Shown: positions 21,544-31,087, numbered from the stretch's first letter. The stretch is 32,659 nucleotides of DNA from Lachnospiraceae bacterium G11 (GCA_900103495.1 FMWZ01000021.1:1-32659); one strand, 5' to 3'. The notes: generated from the letters alone by a model not told the origin. Made by a program: numbers and translations.

Positions 21544-23622
21544 CTACGCAACATCTTTATACTTTTCAAGCTGTTTTCGCTGCTCTTTCTCATAAATCTT
21601 TGCGCCAAAATGTCTTATAATTTTAACAATAAAGCAGTTGATATCTTTAAGTGTTAGTACCGTACTCACGATGGATATTACGGCCATCACAACTGCTGCA
21701 ATAAGATAAATCACATTATTTGCATTAAAAGTTTTGATGACAATAGTAATTGCCGCCGCAAGAATAAGTATCATCACAATCGTCCAAATTACTTTACATC
21801 CTGTCTCAAATTTGCTTCGCTTATTTTGTGCATCAGACTCGATTATAGCGGACAAAGCTTCACTCTTATGTTTAGCGTCTTCCTTAGCCCTCTTAAGCTT
21901 AGCATTAATTTCCTGCTTCTTTTTTTCGTTCAACGCCTCATTTCTGTTCTTCTCCCTTTTTACACGTTCTGCTTCTTTTTTCAAATTTTCGCTTTTTTTC
22001 TCCAACTCTGCCTCATTTTCACGAATAGCAGCTTCTCGCTCATCAAATTCCCCTTTGACTTCCTGTTTTGCTATATCAATATATTTCTGAGTGAACTCCT
22101 TTTCAACTTCCATTACCAATGCCCTATTAACTTTTTCTGGATTATTTTCAGTCTTATCAGCCAAAGTATTTCCATTAATCATCCCCAAGCGGACACCTTT
22201 GACAAACTCAGGTGACAAGGATTTATCCGCAGCCATGGTTTCAAATGTCTTTTTGAATCTTTCTATTACCTCGTCAGATGGACAGCAAGCTGCGTATACA
22301 TTTCTTAGAAGATTCACCTCCGGTAGAGTACTTTTGTTCTTACTATATTTTGCCCATAAATGAGCAATCAAGTTCATTTCTAATACTGCAAGATTAAGTC
22401 CCTTTTTTTCGCCCTTAAAATACTCATGTACAGCATATGTTAAAAAAGAGTTACCCGTGACAAACACTGCTTTACAGTTTTCAACGGTTTGGTTTGATTC
22501 TAGCCCATATCTCAGGAGACTTATTGCCTCAATCGCGCTAGCATCATGCTCCAGGGATTCATCATTCCTATATTTTACATGCTCTTTTATTTTATTCTTT
22601 AATTCATCCGGATTTACTGGCCAATCCAAATTGACAATATTATAACTAGTGTCAACACCTTCCTGTACTTCAATTCCAGCATCGTTAAGATATCTAGACA
22701 AGTCATTTCTGTATAAGTCAATCAGCGCATCATCTACATCTTGTTCATTAAACTTTTCCAGCGATAGGTTCTGTCGATCCTCGTAAGACAATAGGTATTT
22801 TGTTAAAATACCATGTAATTCGTCGACATGCCATTTAAAAGTCTTAACAACTCCGCCATTACTCTCGATCAAATTTCTGAGTTCTGCCGTCATCTGATTT
22901 TCATATTCGTTTCCCCAACCCAATATATTAATTAGTTGTTTAGTATCAAAATAAAACACGGTGTTTTCCATCTTTTTAGATGATTCTTCACCAGTATTGC
23001 TAAAAGTAATTGCCTTTTCAGCCAACGAACCCTTTACAATCTCTTTCAGGCAGCTGAAAATCTCAGTATTACTTTGATACTCCCTCTCTACGAATTTTGC
23101 CACCCAGAAATTGATAGATGAGTCCTGTTGTGTCTCTGTGTCGGTGGCAATCTGAGCAATATCAATTACACTATTGCAAATTGAATAATTGTATGAATTA
23201 ATAAAATTCATTAGGTACTTACATGCTTGGTCAACGTTCTTACAACTGACTCCATTTTTCTTCATGAACTCAAATAAAGCATTATTGACCTTATCAATAC
23301 TGTTTGAAATATTACGTCTGTCTTGTTCAAACTTCGCAGCCTCAAACTTCTTTTTAACTACATAATCTCCCTTTTCATCCCTACTTATTGCACCCATTTT
23401 CTTGATTCTCTCAAGGATTTTATCAATAACTCCGTTGGGGATATCATCAAGCCCAAATTCAGACTTTAATCCTTTACGAATCTCGCTTCGATCAACTTTT
23501 TCTCCCAATTTATGGGGAAACAAATATTGAACGAATGGGATAAGTAAATTCAATATATCCTTTTTTTCCTGATCCAAATATGCAGCAAGTAATGCTGGCG
23601 TAACACATTCATTTCTCTTCAT
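21544..23622 (-). CDS. PIN-like nuclease domain protein with coiled coil and two membrane helices
   Basis: This is a 692-aa protein. Residues 1-95 look winged-helix-like (PNGVIDKILERIKKMGAISR). A PIN-like domain is suggested by YFDTKQL (Asp226), HVDEL (Glu268), EHDASAIEAI (Asp360) and AVFVTGNSF (Asn391), the order and spacing of PIN ribonuclease acidic residues. A long coiled coil covers about 510-600, followed by two membrane helices (611-632, 636-658) and a basic cytoplasmic tail. It would be a membrane-anchored RNase-type effector. It follows the HD gene by 39 bp and ends the operon. The PIN call is by motif only. RmuC-like proteins were considered, but their membrane helix is N-terminal. 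Confidence 0.6.
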   Translation of the reverse strand: MKRNECVTPALLAAYLDQEKKDILNLLIPFVQYLFPHKLGEKVDRSEIRKGLKSEFGLDDIPNGVIDKILERIKKMGAISRDEKGDYVVKKKFEAAKFEQDRRNISNSIDKVNNALFEFMKKNGVSCKNVDQACKYLMNFINSYNYSICNSVIDIAQIATDTETQQDSSINFWVAKFVEREYQSNTEIFSCLKEIVKGSLAEKAITFSNTGEESSKKMENTVFYFDTKQLINILGWGNEYENQMTAELRNLIESNGGVVKTFKWHVDELHGILTKYLLSYEDRQNLSLEKFNEQDVDDALIDLYRNDLSRYLNDAGIEVQEGVDTSYNIVNLDWPVNPDELKNKIKEHVKYRNDESLEHDASAIEAISLLRYGLESNQTVENCKAVFVTGNSFLTYAVHEYFKGEKKGLNLAVLEMNLIAHLWAKYSKNKSTLPEVNLLRNVYAACCPSDEVIERFKKTFETMAADKSLSPEFVKGVRLGMINGNTLADKTENNPEKVNRALVMEVEKEFTQKYIDIAKQEVKGEFDEREAAIRENEAELEKKSENLKKEAERVKREKNRNEALNEKKKQEINAKLKRAKEDAKHKSEALSAIIESDAQNKRSKFETGCKVIWTIVMILILAAAITIVIKTFNANNVIYLIAAVVMAVISIVSTVLTLKDINCFIVKIIRHFGAKIYEKEQRKQLEKYKDVA

Positions 23623-23661
23623 TGCAAGTCTCTCTTTCCCGTTTTGAATCTTTTAACTCCA

Positions 23662-26061
23662 TTAATACACTTTCTCCTGGACGTAGCCGTCCTTAAGATG
23701 TGCTTTGATATTTTTCAAATGCTTCATATCGTTAATCATCTTTTCTAATCTTTTTTGGCTCGCCTCAACACCTTCCTCATACACGTTGATCCCTCGATCT
23801 GTCACTTCAATGTTAAAGGAATCAGAAGCATGTTCGTATGGCCTCAAGTCTAGAAGAGACGAATTCAGTGATTGTGGTCTATTCCAATCCTGTAATGCAT
23901 CAGATACTAAAGCCAAATATGAAAAAGCATCTGTGATTGATGTGCTCATATTGTAATATTTGCTTCCTCCCTGGAATTTATCTGGATAAACATCATGGAT
24001 AAAGATAGCGTATAGAACATTCTCAAATATATGATCATAGTCATCAATATACTTGTTGCGATACTCTTCTTTCTTCTCAGAATTTGAAATGTCAAATAAT
24101 ATTTCTACCATTTTCAAATCTAGTGCTTCATCCTTTTCAGCCTCTATACTATTCCTGAAAAACGAGAACATGGCAGCCGCATACTTCGCCGAAGCAAATC
24201 CATGGTTTATTCTGTTTCCATGAGGAATTTTGTAGTATTTCAATATTCCTTCAAATGTTCCGTTCCCCTTTTTCCGGTCAATATACTCTTTGCAAAATTC
24301 GCTATCTCCATTTTCCAACCTGTCTTTATAATTGAATGAGTATGCAAAACCTGTGCCGTTACTTCCAAAAACATGCCTCAATCGCGCGTATAAATATGAA
24401 TAAATTCTCAAAACAGAAGCCATTTGCTCCATTTTTAATCTATAAACTTCCTTTATTTTCCCCTTTATTACATATATCTCTTCCGATGACTGAAGCTTTG
24501 ATAGTAATTCAGCCACATAGCTGTCAACCACTTGATCAATTGCATTATCAACACCATCCAAGCTCCCATTTCCCTCATTAGCAAATCCATTCAACTGAAG
24601 ATACTTCATGCATGATTTTTCGATCTCTTCAGAAAAAGAGCCTTTAATCAAAGGGTAAATATTTTCTTGTAATTTTCTATGATCATCAAAATTTACTTCT
24701 GAACTACACTTCCACAAATTAATAAATTTATCGTAATTTTTTGCGGCTTTATTGTTCTGTGGTGTTTTCCCCGGGACGATGTATTGCCGAATCATGCGAT
24801 AAATATGTAAGTATAATTCATAATAGAAATCAAAAAACTGCTCTTCATTGTTTATTTCAGCGAACTTGATAGAAAAATCGCTATCCATAATATCCAAGGC
24901 TAAAGAGATGTCATCACTACTGAATGGCATCGACTTGTCCATTCCCTCCAACGAAATATCCCTTTTGAGAATATATTCGTGTTCAAAATTGACGGATCGG
25001 TAATCATCATATATTACTAGCTGTGGGTTTTTTATTAATGCCTGCACTTCTGAATTATCCTTATATTTCTGTTTAACAATTAGTTTTCGCTTGTCTTCGC
25101 TACAAAAAGAAATATAGGCTAATTCTCCAGTTTGCTTCGCGATTCCTAAAACAATAATATTAATGCTCCCCCACACAGAAAGAAGTGGTTTGAGGCATGA
25201 ATTGGTAAATACTTTTTCGAGATAATAAGTCTCCCTTAAAGTAGGAGCAAACACTTTATCAAAATCACCAGGCAATAAGTCTTTTTCCCCTTCGGTCAAG
25301 ACTAAATTACTTCTTTTAAAATTTCTAAAGCAAATATTCTTGCTATCTATTTTTTTCGTAGAGTTCCTTAAAACGAGTTGCGCAACAAAGATTTTTGACA
25401 TTATCTCTAATGCTCCAAAAAAGGATGTCTGCCTAAGCACTTCATCTCCAGAAAGTGAAGATTGAAAATCATTTGTAGAATGTTTTAATTCTTTATAAGT
25501 TTTGCCTGCATCTGATATTTTTAGATCATTGCTAAAAATTTCTGGCACATACCCAATATCGTGATACAAAACAAAATATCGCCATTCACTAATAAAATCC
25601 TTTATTTCTCCTATATACGGTTGCATAACCATTTCATTAGCTCTCTGAAATCGGTTATCCTTGATTATTCGATTAAAAAAATCTGAATTGTAAAAGAAAA
25701 TGTATATACCCAGAAGATAAAGGTTAACTAAATGTATAAAATGATCCCTTGGTATAAAAGAATCCCTTGCATCCTTCTCAGTATATGTACGTTTCATAAA
25801 AGTTTCTAAACTTAGAACATCCGTCATAGCAAAATATGTTGGCGGAAAATTAGAAACATAACAGAGATGGTGAATAATTCTTTCCGAAAAAACATATTGC
25901 TTGTCAATATTCGAAGTCTTTAGGAAAGTAATGAAATCCAGTTTGCCTGGAAACATTCGGTAAGACAGCTCTTTAAACAGTCTTAAAACTTCAGGCCTTT
26001 CAGGTTGCGGATTAGGATTCTCAAATAGCTTATCTAAAAGCGTTCTATTAATTTGGCTCAT
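23662..26061 (-). CDS. HD-type metal hydrolase with a large insertion
   Basis: In this 799-aa protein the HD signature is split over the protein: His107/His110 (RDHFIHLV), His167-Asp168 (YHDIGY), His620 (NHGFAS), His689-Asp690 (AIFIHDV) and Asp721 (VSDALQDW). The last three match the H...HD...D pattern of HD-CE-like domains. The interval 170-610 is an insertion without recognised motifs. HD enzymes hydrolyse phosphate esters such as nucleotides or cyclic nucleotides. GGGAGG lies just upstream of the ATG, 13 bp after the 234-aa gene. Signalling-nucleotide or dNTP hydrolysis is a reasonable guess in a defence operon but is not shown. Confidence 0.6.
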   Translation of the reverse strand: MSQINRTLLDKLFENPNPQPERPEVLRLFKELSYRMFPGKLDFITFLKTSNIDKQYVFSERIIHHLCYVSNFPPTYFAMTDVLSLETFMKRTYTEKDARDSFIPRDHFIHLVNLYLLGIYIFFYNSDFFNRIIKDNRFQRANEMVMQPYIGEIKDFISEWRYFVLYHDIGYVPEIFSNDLKISDAGKTYKELKHSTNDFQSSLSGDEVLRQTSFFGALEIMSKIFVAQLVLRNSTKKIDSKNICFRNFKRSNLVLTEGEKDLLPGDFDKVFAPTLRETYYLEKVFTNSCLKPLLSVWGSINIIVLGIAKQTGELAYISFCSEDKRKLIVKQKYKDNSEVQALIKNPQLVIYDDYRSVNFEHEYILKRDISLEGMDKSMPFSSDDISLALDIMDSDFSIKFAEINNEEQFFDFYYELYLHIYRMIRQYIVPGKTPQNNKAAKNYDKFINLWKCSSEVNFDDHRKLQENIYPLIKGSFSEEIEKSCMKYLQLNGFANEGNGSLDGVDNAIDQVVDSYVAELLSKLQSSEEIYVIKGKIKEVYRLKMEQMASVLRIYSYLYARLRHVFGSNGTGFAYSFNYKDRLENGDSEFCKEYIDRKKGNGTFEGILKYYKIPHGNRINHGFASAKYAAAMFSFFRNSIEAEKDEALDLKMVEILFDISNSEKKEEYRNKYIDDYDHIFENVLYAIFIHDVYPDKFQGGSKYYNMSTSITDAFSYLALVSDALQDWNRPQSLNSSLLDLRPYEHASDSFNIEVTDRGINVYEEGVEASQKRLEKMINDMKHLKNIKAHLKDGYVQEKVY

Positions 26062-26074
26062 GTCGCCTCCCCTT

Positions 26075-26779
26075 TTAATCTGACAAAAATGTTTTGATTA
26101 CCGCTTGGGCAAACTGCCCAGGCACCAAGTGCCTTCCCTTTGAGAAAATGTACTCTTTTGTATTTGTATGGTACAACTTACGCGCTTGTATTACTTTCTG
26201 AGTTTTCTTGACAGTCCAGTGTATATGCTTCTTCTTTGTTCTGTTTCTTTTGCCGGATCGTATTTTAGGGGAAAAGAGGGACAGCTTTTTTGGCAATCCT
26301 TTTATCTTTAGCAGATCATATCCAAAGGATTCTACACATTTTTCATGTGCTTTCCGAAGATCTTTTGTCAAATCTGCAACACCGATCAATTTCAAGGTCT
26401 CATAATAATCAGCAATATCAAGGGTAGCTTTGGGCGTAGACAGGCATCTCTTTATGGCCAATGCATAAAAATGCCAAAACAAAGTGCCGTCAAGTTGTTC
26501 AAACTCATTAACATCCAAGCCCTCAAGCAATTTATCGCGTAAGCTTGTCAAAAGAATCTCCTGTTCTTTCTTTGAATTTCTAATTTTATTTATCAGATTT
26601 TCAATTACCTCAGCTTCTTCTTCCGAAATATTGTTTCTATATTCGTCAAATCTTCTTTTTAGTAGGTTAAATATCTCTCCCACATCGACTCTATCATCAT
26701 ACTTAAATAATGCCGAAAACAATAAGTCCATATTTCTTTCATTTAATAAATCATCAACAATATAACCCCTTGGGTTCAT
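26075..26779 (-). CDS. Unknown 234-aa protein, first gene of the HD/PIN operon
   Basis: The ATG at 26779 is chosen over an in-frame ATG six codons upstream because GGAGG sits six bases before it. The protein is helical and charged with a basic Arg/Lys-rich segment (SGKRNRTKKKHIHWTVKK) near residues 176-193, suggesting nucleic-acid contact. The C-terminus is YIFSKGRHLVPGQFAQAVIK. No known family recognised. As promoter-proximal gene it may be the sensor or regulator of the HD/PIN pair. Confidence 0.6.
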   Translation of the reverse strand: MNPRGYIVDDLLNERNMDLLFSALFKYDDRVDVGEIFNLLKRRFDEYRNNISEEEAEVIENLINKIRNSKKEQEILLTSLRDKLLEGLDVNEFEQLDGTLFWHFYALAIKRCLSTPKATLDIADYYETLKLIGVADLTKDLRKAHEKCVESFGYDLLKIKGLPKKLSLFSPKIRSGKRNRTKKKHIHWTVKKTQKVIQARKLYHTNTKEYIFSKGRHLVPGQFAQAVIKTFLSD

Positions 26780-26926
26780 ACCCTTACCTCCATCCATAAT
26801 AAATGGGTAATAGTTTAAAAAGTGATGGGAATTTTGTGCAGATATAAGCCGAATACCGTGAATTATGATCTGAAATGATCCAGTAGCAGCCCATCCCCTC
26901 TTATTTTTGAGTACCCTATATTATTA

Positions 26927-26955
26927 ATTCTATTCGTGTTCGCGAATAGTTTCAA
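26927..26955 (-). promoter_or_regulatory. HD/PIN operon promoter with the same spacer palindrome as the FRG operon
   Basis: The minus strand has TTGAAA (26950-26955), a 17-base spacer and TAGAAT (26927-26932). The spacer contains TTCGCGAACACGAA, an imperfect version of the 8968-8981 palindrome. Aligned over 30 bases, the two promoters are nearly the same; outer arms TATTCG/CGAATA are perfect here. Confidence 0.7.
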
Positions 26956-27057
26956 GCATATTTTTCGAAAATTCTCTCAATTTGATCGATATTTTCACAT
27001 ATTGCAAATCTTGACTTCCTAAAGCACGAAATTGAATTTTAAACTTGCACAAAGCCA

Positions 27058-27090
27058 GTAAAAAAGGCCCTGCTTTCGCAGAGCCTTTTG
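27058..27090 (-). terminator. Terminator of the small acidic protein gene
   Basis: In minus-strand RNA, AAAAGGCUCUGC pairs with GCAGGGCCUUUU around a GAAA tetraloop (positions 27062-27089), with T residues after it. Confidence 0.8.
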
Positions 27091-27092
27091 CA

Positions 27093-27290
27093 TCACCATT
27101 CATCATCTGATTCCATTCCAAGCCTATCTTCTTTCCACCCGGAATTGAAATGTATATCCCCCGTCTCCATATCCATTGACATGTTGTCGCCCATTCTCAT
27201 ATGCATGTGTCCTTCTGTGTCAAAGCCCATGCCCCCGGATGTGGGATAAATAAAATTGCCATCTTCAAAATCATATATAGGACCGCCCAT
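27093..27290 (-). CDS. Small Met/Asp/Gly/His-rich protein, 65 aa
   Basis: The protein begins MGGPIYDFEDGNFIYPTSGG and continues with Met/Asp/His-rich sequence (HMHMRMGDNMSMDMETGD) to an acidic C-terminus. Clear AGGAGAG ribosome site and an own terminator support a real gene. It lies 38 bp after the secreted protein gene on the same strand, so it is probably the last gene of that unit. The Met/His/Asp content would suit metal binding. No family assignment. Confidence 0.65.
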   Translation of the reverse strand: MGGPIYDFEDGNFIYPTSGGMGFDTEGHMHMRMGDNMSMDMETGDIHFNSGWKEDRLGMESDDEW

Positions 27291-27328
27291 ATGTTATCTC
27301 TCCTAACTATTCGTATGTTACATCCGTT

Positions 27329-29209
27329 TTATGTTGTGATCTTAATCTTCCCGTTTCCAATAGTGTTCACTGCCATCTTCTTGAAATCTGAAATGGTATC
27401 TTTTAAGCTTAGCTCTTTCATGAAACTTGTCGCCAAAGACTGTCCAGAGGTCATTATCTCCGGTACAACTGTCTCAAAGCCATTTTCTCCTCGAACTTGA
27501 AGAATTAGTTCTTTACCCGCGGAATACCCAACAGAAGCAACCATTGCCCCCGCCATACTTCCCGCCACATAAGCAAACGGAATGAAGGGGAACAGAGCCT
27601 GTACAAGGGCCCCTGACGCTTGAGAAGTAATTGCAATAACTATGTCCTGCGCCATAAGGTCAGCATACTCTGTTTCAGAGATTTTACCCGTAGATAATTG
27701 ATATCCAAATCGGATTGCATCTATTGTGAGAACCGTTAATGTACCAATCGTCTCTGGGGCAATATTAACACAAGACGGTCCAAACTTACCTGCCTGGCAA
27801 GCTATTACAAGCGCGCTACTAACAGACCCTTCTACAAATCCTTCTGTTCCGGAAAGTATGCCTTCGATTCCCACATCTTTTAATTTCTTCTCATCTACTT
27901 TACCTTCTTTCGCAGCGTCCACAAGAATTGTATAAATGTCAGGACCTATAGCAAAGGCCATGCATATTATTGATGATTGTGCGCCTGCATTCACTGCTTG
28001 TTTTAGGATATATTTTGTTGTAATAAGTTGCGATGGCTTAATTCCAAAGTCTGCTAAATCTAAGTCCTTATTCCCTCTTGTTATTTCGACAAGTTCCCTT
28101 GCCTCATTTTCTGTTAAAGGTCTTGATTTCGTTCCATCGGGCGCTTCGATGCGTCCCGCAAGATTATCCAGAGATTCCTGAAGCTCCTTTGAAAACTTCT
28201 GACGAATTGCCTTATCGCTAGTATCCGCTTTCATTTTTTTGCTTTTAAGATATTCTCGAGCATCATCCAATTGATCGGCAGGTATTATTCTCCCTTGCCC
28301 CGAATACAATGAATCATACAATGCATCCATAGATTTCCCATACTGATCAAGGTATTCTTGCTCCGACATCGGAGTCTTACCATTACGCTGATCCTTTGCA
28401 TATTGCTCTCTATAATCTTCATAAAACGTCTTAGCCTGAGCTTTGGCACTCGACTCGCCATCTTTATAATACTTTAAACTGTAATCCTGTTTGTAATCCT
28501 TACCTGATACAACTACATCAGCGGAGGCCTTAGCATTTGAGTCGGGACGAGACGCTTTAAACTCAGAGCCATTCAAAGCAGCTTCCAAGTTAAAACTGTC
28601 AGTATGCCATATCTCAGCTGCAAACCCCGCATCTTGTTGAATTGTTCGATTACTATTAACTTTATCTCTCAATTCTTTTTGCATTAATGCAGACGTATCC
28701 GATATGGCTTTTTGAACTGAGCTCACATAGTTCTTCCCTTTTAGTGATGCTACGGCTGCACCCGTGTATTTTGATGCATAATCCCATCCGGCTTTAAACT
28801 TCTCCGTGTCAATGTTAGTTACATAATTTACGACAGTGTCTCGGACCTTTTTTGCGCCTTCCGATGCGGAATCATACACCTCACCCGCTTTCTTAGATAT
28901 GGCATCTCCTGCAGCATTGGCTTTTTCTTTGGCTTTGTCTACGCCATCTTTAGCCGCCTTCCCAGCTTCATCTGCTTTCTCTTTCATTTTTTTGCTGGCG
29001 TCATCAGCTGCTTTTTTTGCTGCTTCGCTAGCTTTTTCCGCAGTATCTTTGGCAGCATCTCCAAATTGGCTAGCCTTTTCTTTTAATGAATCACCTGCAT
29101 TCTTTATATTGCCAAGGCCAAAAGCATGTACTGTCAATGTATTAACTGGCATTGTCAATGACTGCACAACTATCAGTACTGTTAGGATAAAAGGTATCAG
29201 CTTCTTCAT
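27329..29209 (-). CDS. Secreted protein with amphipathic helical repeats
   Basis: The ATG at 29209 is used (GAGG nine bases upstream); the TTG five codons earlier is within the previous gene. Residues 1-30 are a Sec signal peptide ending near VHAFG. Residues about 40-130 are repeated Ala/Lys/Glu/Asp helices of 11-residue periodicity (KAADDASKKMKEKADEAGKA) as in LEA or apolipoprotein-like proteins. The C-terminal half is more compact with hydrophobic, Gly/Ala-rich helices (VAGSMAGAMVASVGYSAG) that could insert into a membrane. The start follows the EcsC-like gene stop by 4 bp. A partner of that protein at the cell surface or in export is plausible; function unknown. Confidence 0.6.
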   Translation of the reverse strand: MKKLIPFILTVLIVVQSLTMPVNTLTVHAFGLGNIKNAGDSLKEKASQFGDAAKDTAEKASEAAKKAADDASKKMKEKADEAGKAAKDGVDKAKEKANAAGDAISKKAGEVYDSASEGAKKVRDTVVNYVTNIDTEKFKAGWDYASKYTGAAVASLKGKNYVSSVQKAISDTSALMQKELRDKVNSNRTIQQDAGFAAEIWHTDSFNLEAALNGSEFKASRPDSNAKASADVVVSGKDYKQDYSLKYYKDGESSAKAQAKTFYEDYREQYAKDQRNGKTPMSEQEYLDQYGKSMDALYDSLYSGQGRIIPADQLDDAREYLKSKKMKADTSDKAIRQKFSKELQESLDNLAGRIEAPDGTKSRPLTENEARELVEITRGNKDLDLADFGIKPSQLITTKYILKQAVNAGAQSSIICMAFAIGPDIYTILVDAAKEGKVDEKKLKDVGIEGILSGTEGFVEGSVSSALVIACQAGKFGPSCVNIAPETIGTLTVLTIDAIRFGYQLSTGKISETEYADLMAQDIVIAITSQASGALVQALFPFIPFAYVAGSMAGAMVASVGYSAGKELILQVRGENGFETVVPEIMTSGQSLATSFMKELSLKDTISDFKKMAVNTIGNGKIKITT

Positions 29210-29213
29210 AGAC

Positions 29214-30263
29214 TTATACCTCAACTATCTCCTCAGGTTCTACATCTATTGCTCCATTCTTAATATCATCATAAAGCTGCTTTTCTTCGTCTGTCTCTTC
29301 ATGCTCAGGATTACTTAATATGGTATCTTGAAGAGTTTCTTTCAAACGATAGCAACACGGTTTGAAAGTGGCAAAAGTAAGTCCTCCACCAATCACTCCG
29401 CCTACAACAGGTATTGATTTCTTAAAGAATCCTGCAAACATTTCCTTGGTCATCCTTACACTAAACCATTTTGCGACTCCCTTTACGATTGGATAGATTG
29501 TTCCTTTTGTAAGTGCCTTATTCAGTAGTTGTTTCTCCACACCTGTGGCTAATGCCTTTGCGACTGCTTTGAGCGCATTATTTGCACCCACTACCCCATA
29601 CATTATTCCCAGACATACCGTGAGGCTATTTAGGGTCTCGGAATCTAGCATTACCTTATTGTCACTGGTATCAAGTTCCGGAAAGCCGTATAGATAAAGC
29701 ATTTTCTGAGCTGCCCTCAGCATATATCCATAGTACTGCGCAATATCAGCCGGGATAGTGGCTGCCATGGCTACCCCACCAGGCATTCCAAGTGCAAGAG
29801 AAATACCTGATACAGCATTTCTTTCAAACTTGATTACCTCGTCGGTAACTTTGCTAATTAGATCAGGGTCTATTCCGGCCTTCGCAGGTGTTGTTTCCTT
29901 TGCCTTGTCAATTACATCCTGAGGGCAATACTTGAATAACTCTTTTTGAAGGAACTCCTCCCTGTCAATCTTTACTCCGGGAACTTTTAGTGCCATCAAT
30001 ATGAGATCAGTACTGTCAACCTGGCCATCTCCATCCTGATCGATTGCCTTTATTGCAGCTTCCTTAGCCTTCCCTGCTAATTCTTTTCCTTCTTTTCCCG
30101 CTGTGGCCAAAGTCTTTTTTGTTTTCTCGGCTGCTATCTTTCCGTTCTTTCCTGCGGCAGCCATTGCCTTTTGCGTTTTTTCTGCAGCAATCTTACTACC
30201 TTTGCTCACTGTTTCAGCCAGCTTTTTAGCTGTTTCTTTTGCTTTTTCTTTTTTATCTGCCAT
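29214..30263 (-). CDS. EF-hand and EcsC-like protein with an N-terminal repeat
   Basis: In this 349-aa protein residues 1-72 are Lys/Ala/Glu helical repeats (IAAEKTKKTLATAGKEGKEL) similar to those of the downstream secreted protein. Residues about 74-85 hold a textbook EF-hand calcium loop, DQDGDGQVDSTD. The remainder resembles EcsC-family domains: GMPGGVAMAATIPADIAQYY, LYLYGFPEL and VVGGVIGGGLTF. The C-terminus is acidic. A promoter-like TATAAT (30281-30286) and AAGGAGG precede the ATG. EcsC-type proteins are membrane associated and their role is poorly defined; calcium binding may control interaction. No signal peptide is evident. Confidence 0.65.
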   Translation of the reverse strand: MADKKEKAKETAKKLAETVSKGSKIAAEKTQKAMAAAGKNGKIAAEKTKKTLATAGKEGKELAGKAKEAAIKAIDQDGDGQVDSTDLILMALKVPGVKIDREEFLQKELFKYCPQDVIDKAKETTPAKAGIDPDLISKVTDEVIKFERNAVSGISLALGMPGGVAMAATIPADIAQYYGYMLRAAQKMLYLYGFPELDTSDNKVMLDSETLNSLTVCLGIMYGVVGANNALKAVAKALATGVEKQLLNKALTKGTIYPIVKGVAKWFSVRMTKEMFAGFFKKSIPVVGGVIGGGLTFATFKPCCYRLKETLQDTILSNPEHEETDEEKQLYDDIKNGAIDVEPEEIVEV

Positions 30264-30386
30264 TTATATATTCCTCCTTCATTATAGGAAATGAAAATTA
30301 CGCGATTTTAATTTTTCCCGTGCACGTACTATTTTATCACTATCAAGCTTGATTGTCTGTAAACTTATAGATAGCAGCTTAATTTA

Positions 30387-31010
30387 CTATTCAATACAAG
30401 TCCCCTCTTCATGTTGGATAAATCGATTTCTAAAACACGCCCGGAAGTCATGCCTTACAACTGTCAAAAACCATTTCCCAATAAACAATTCCAGCATTTC
30501 TCCCACTGTCTCATTACTGTAGTCTCCACTATTGTAGAGATAAAAATCATTTTCTAAATAATCAAGCTCAGACTCCTTGAAGCGCCCTTGCTCCTCTTCC
30601 CAATCTTCCGGAATAATTGGTAGTTCGAATATTCTGAAACACTCACTAACAATCTTTGCTTTCTGAGGTATGAAATCAACCAATCTACTTAATGTATCAA
30701 ACCTGGGTTCTATCTCACTCCATCTTCTGACGCAGCGGTTTGGGTCATCTATAAAGCCTTTGGTTTCATAGCATAAACGAATAAGCTTCCTATGCTGCCT
30801 TGCTGTAAGATACCAAGCCGCTTTCTCGGCCTTATTTATAACATTGTAGACTCGGGAGTTATAATACTCCAAGGCTTCCAGTATCGTCGCCTCCAAGTTG
30901 TCAGGAATCATTGTATAGCACTCTGAGGCGCACAAATCTTTAAGGACGTCCAGCAGTTCATTGCATACTTCTCGGATAAGCTTATTGGCCATTTTTCTTC
31001 TTCTGTTCAT
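30387..31010 (-). CDS. Hypothetical 207-aa protein
   Basis: Start at ATG 31010, chosen for AAGGAGG with good spacing; the open frame extends 42 codons upstream without support. The protein starts MNRRRKMANKLIREVCNELL and is largely helical with a WYLTARQHRKLIRLCYETKG segment; no known domain was recognised. The upstream region (CCTATAGCGAATAAGGAGG) resembles that of the EcsC-like gene (CCTATAATGAAGGAGG), so the two may share promoter type. Its C-terminal KWFLTVVRHDFRACFRNRFI segment is basic. Confidence 0.55.
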   Translation of the reverse strand: MNRRRKMANKLIREVCNELLDVLKDLCASECYTMIPDNLEATILEALEYYNSRVYNVINKAEKAAWYLTARQHRKLIRLCYETKGFIDDPNRCVRRWSEIEPRFDTLSRLVDFIPQKAKIVSECFRIFELPIIPEDWEEEQGRFKESELDYLENDFYLYNSGDYSNETVGEMLELFIGKWFLTVVRHDFRACFRNRFIQHEEGTCIE

Positions 31011-31087
31011 ATTTATATCCTCCTTATTCGCTATAGGAGCTGTAAATTTTGCGAATTGGGGGGTAAGGGAGAAGTTTTGGTTTTTAC

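Larger units (their letters stand above)
26780..27092. other. 313-bp gene-free stretch between the HD/PIN operon and the small acidic protein gene
   Basis: It holds the operon promoter with its palindrome (26927-26955), the terminator of the upstream small gene (27058-27090) and a leader of about 140 nt. No other structure or coding frame was seen. Confidence 0.5.

Noticed and set aside
21544-23622. The coiled-coil membrane protein as RmuC.
   Set aside because: RmuC has an N-terminal membrane helix and a C-terminal nuclease; here the helices are near the C-terminus and the PIN-like acidic residues precede the coil.
8962-26955. The matching palindromes at 8966-8994 and 26931-26959 as attachment sites of an 18-kb mobile unit.
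   Set aside because: Both copies align exactly with -35 and -10 boxes at 17-base spacing in the same orientation, which a promoter-operator explains better. No integrase gene was seen between or beside them. Genome comparison would settle it.
29214-30263. The DQDGDGQVDSTD loop as part of a cellulosomal dockerin.
   Set aside because: Only one loop is present, with no second repeat, no signal peptide and no enzymatic domain; a single EF-hand is the simpler reading.
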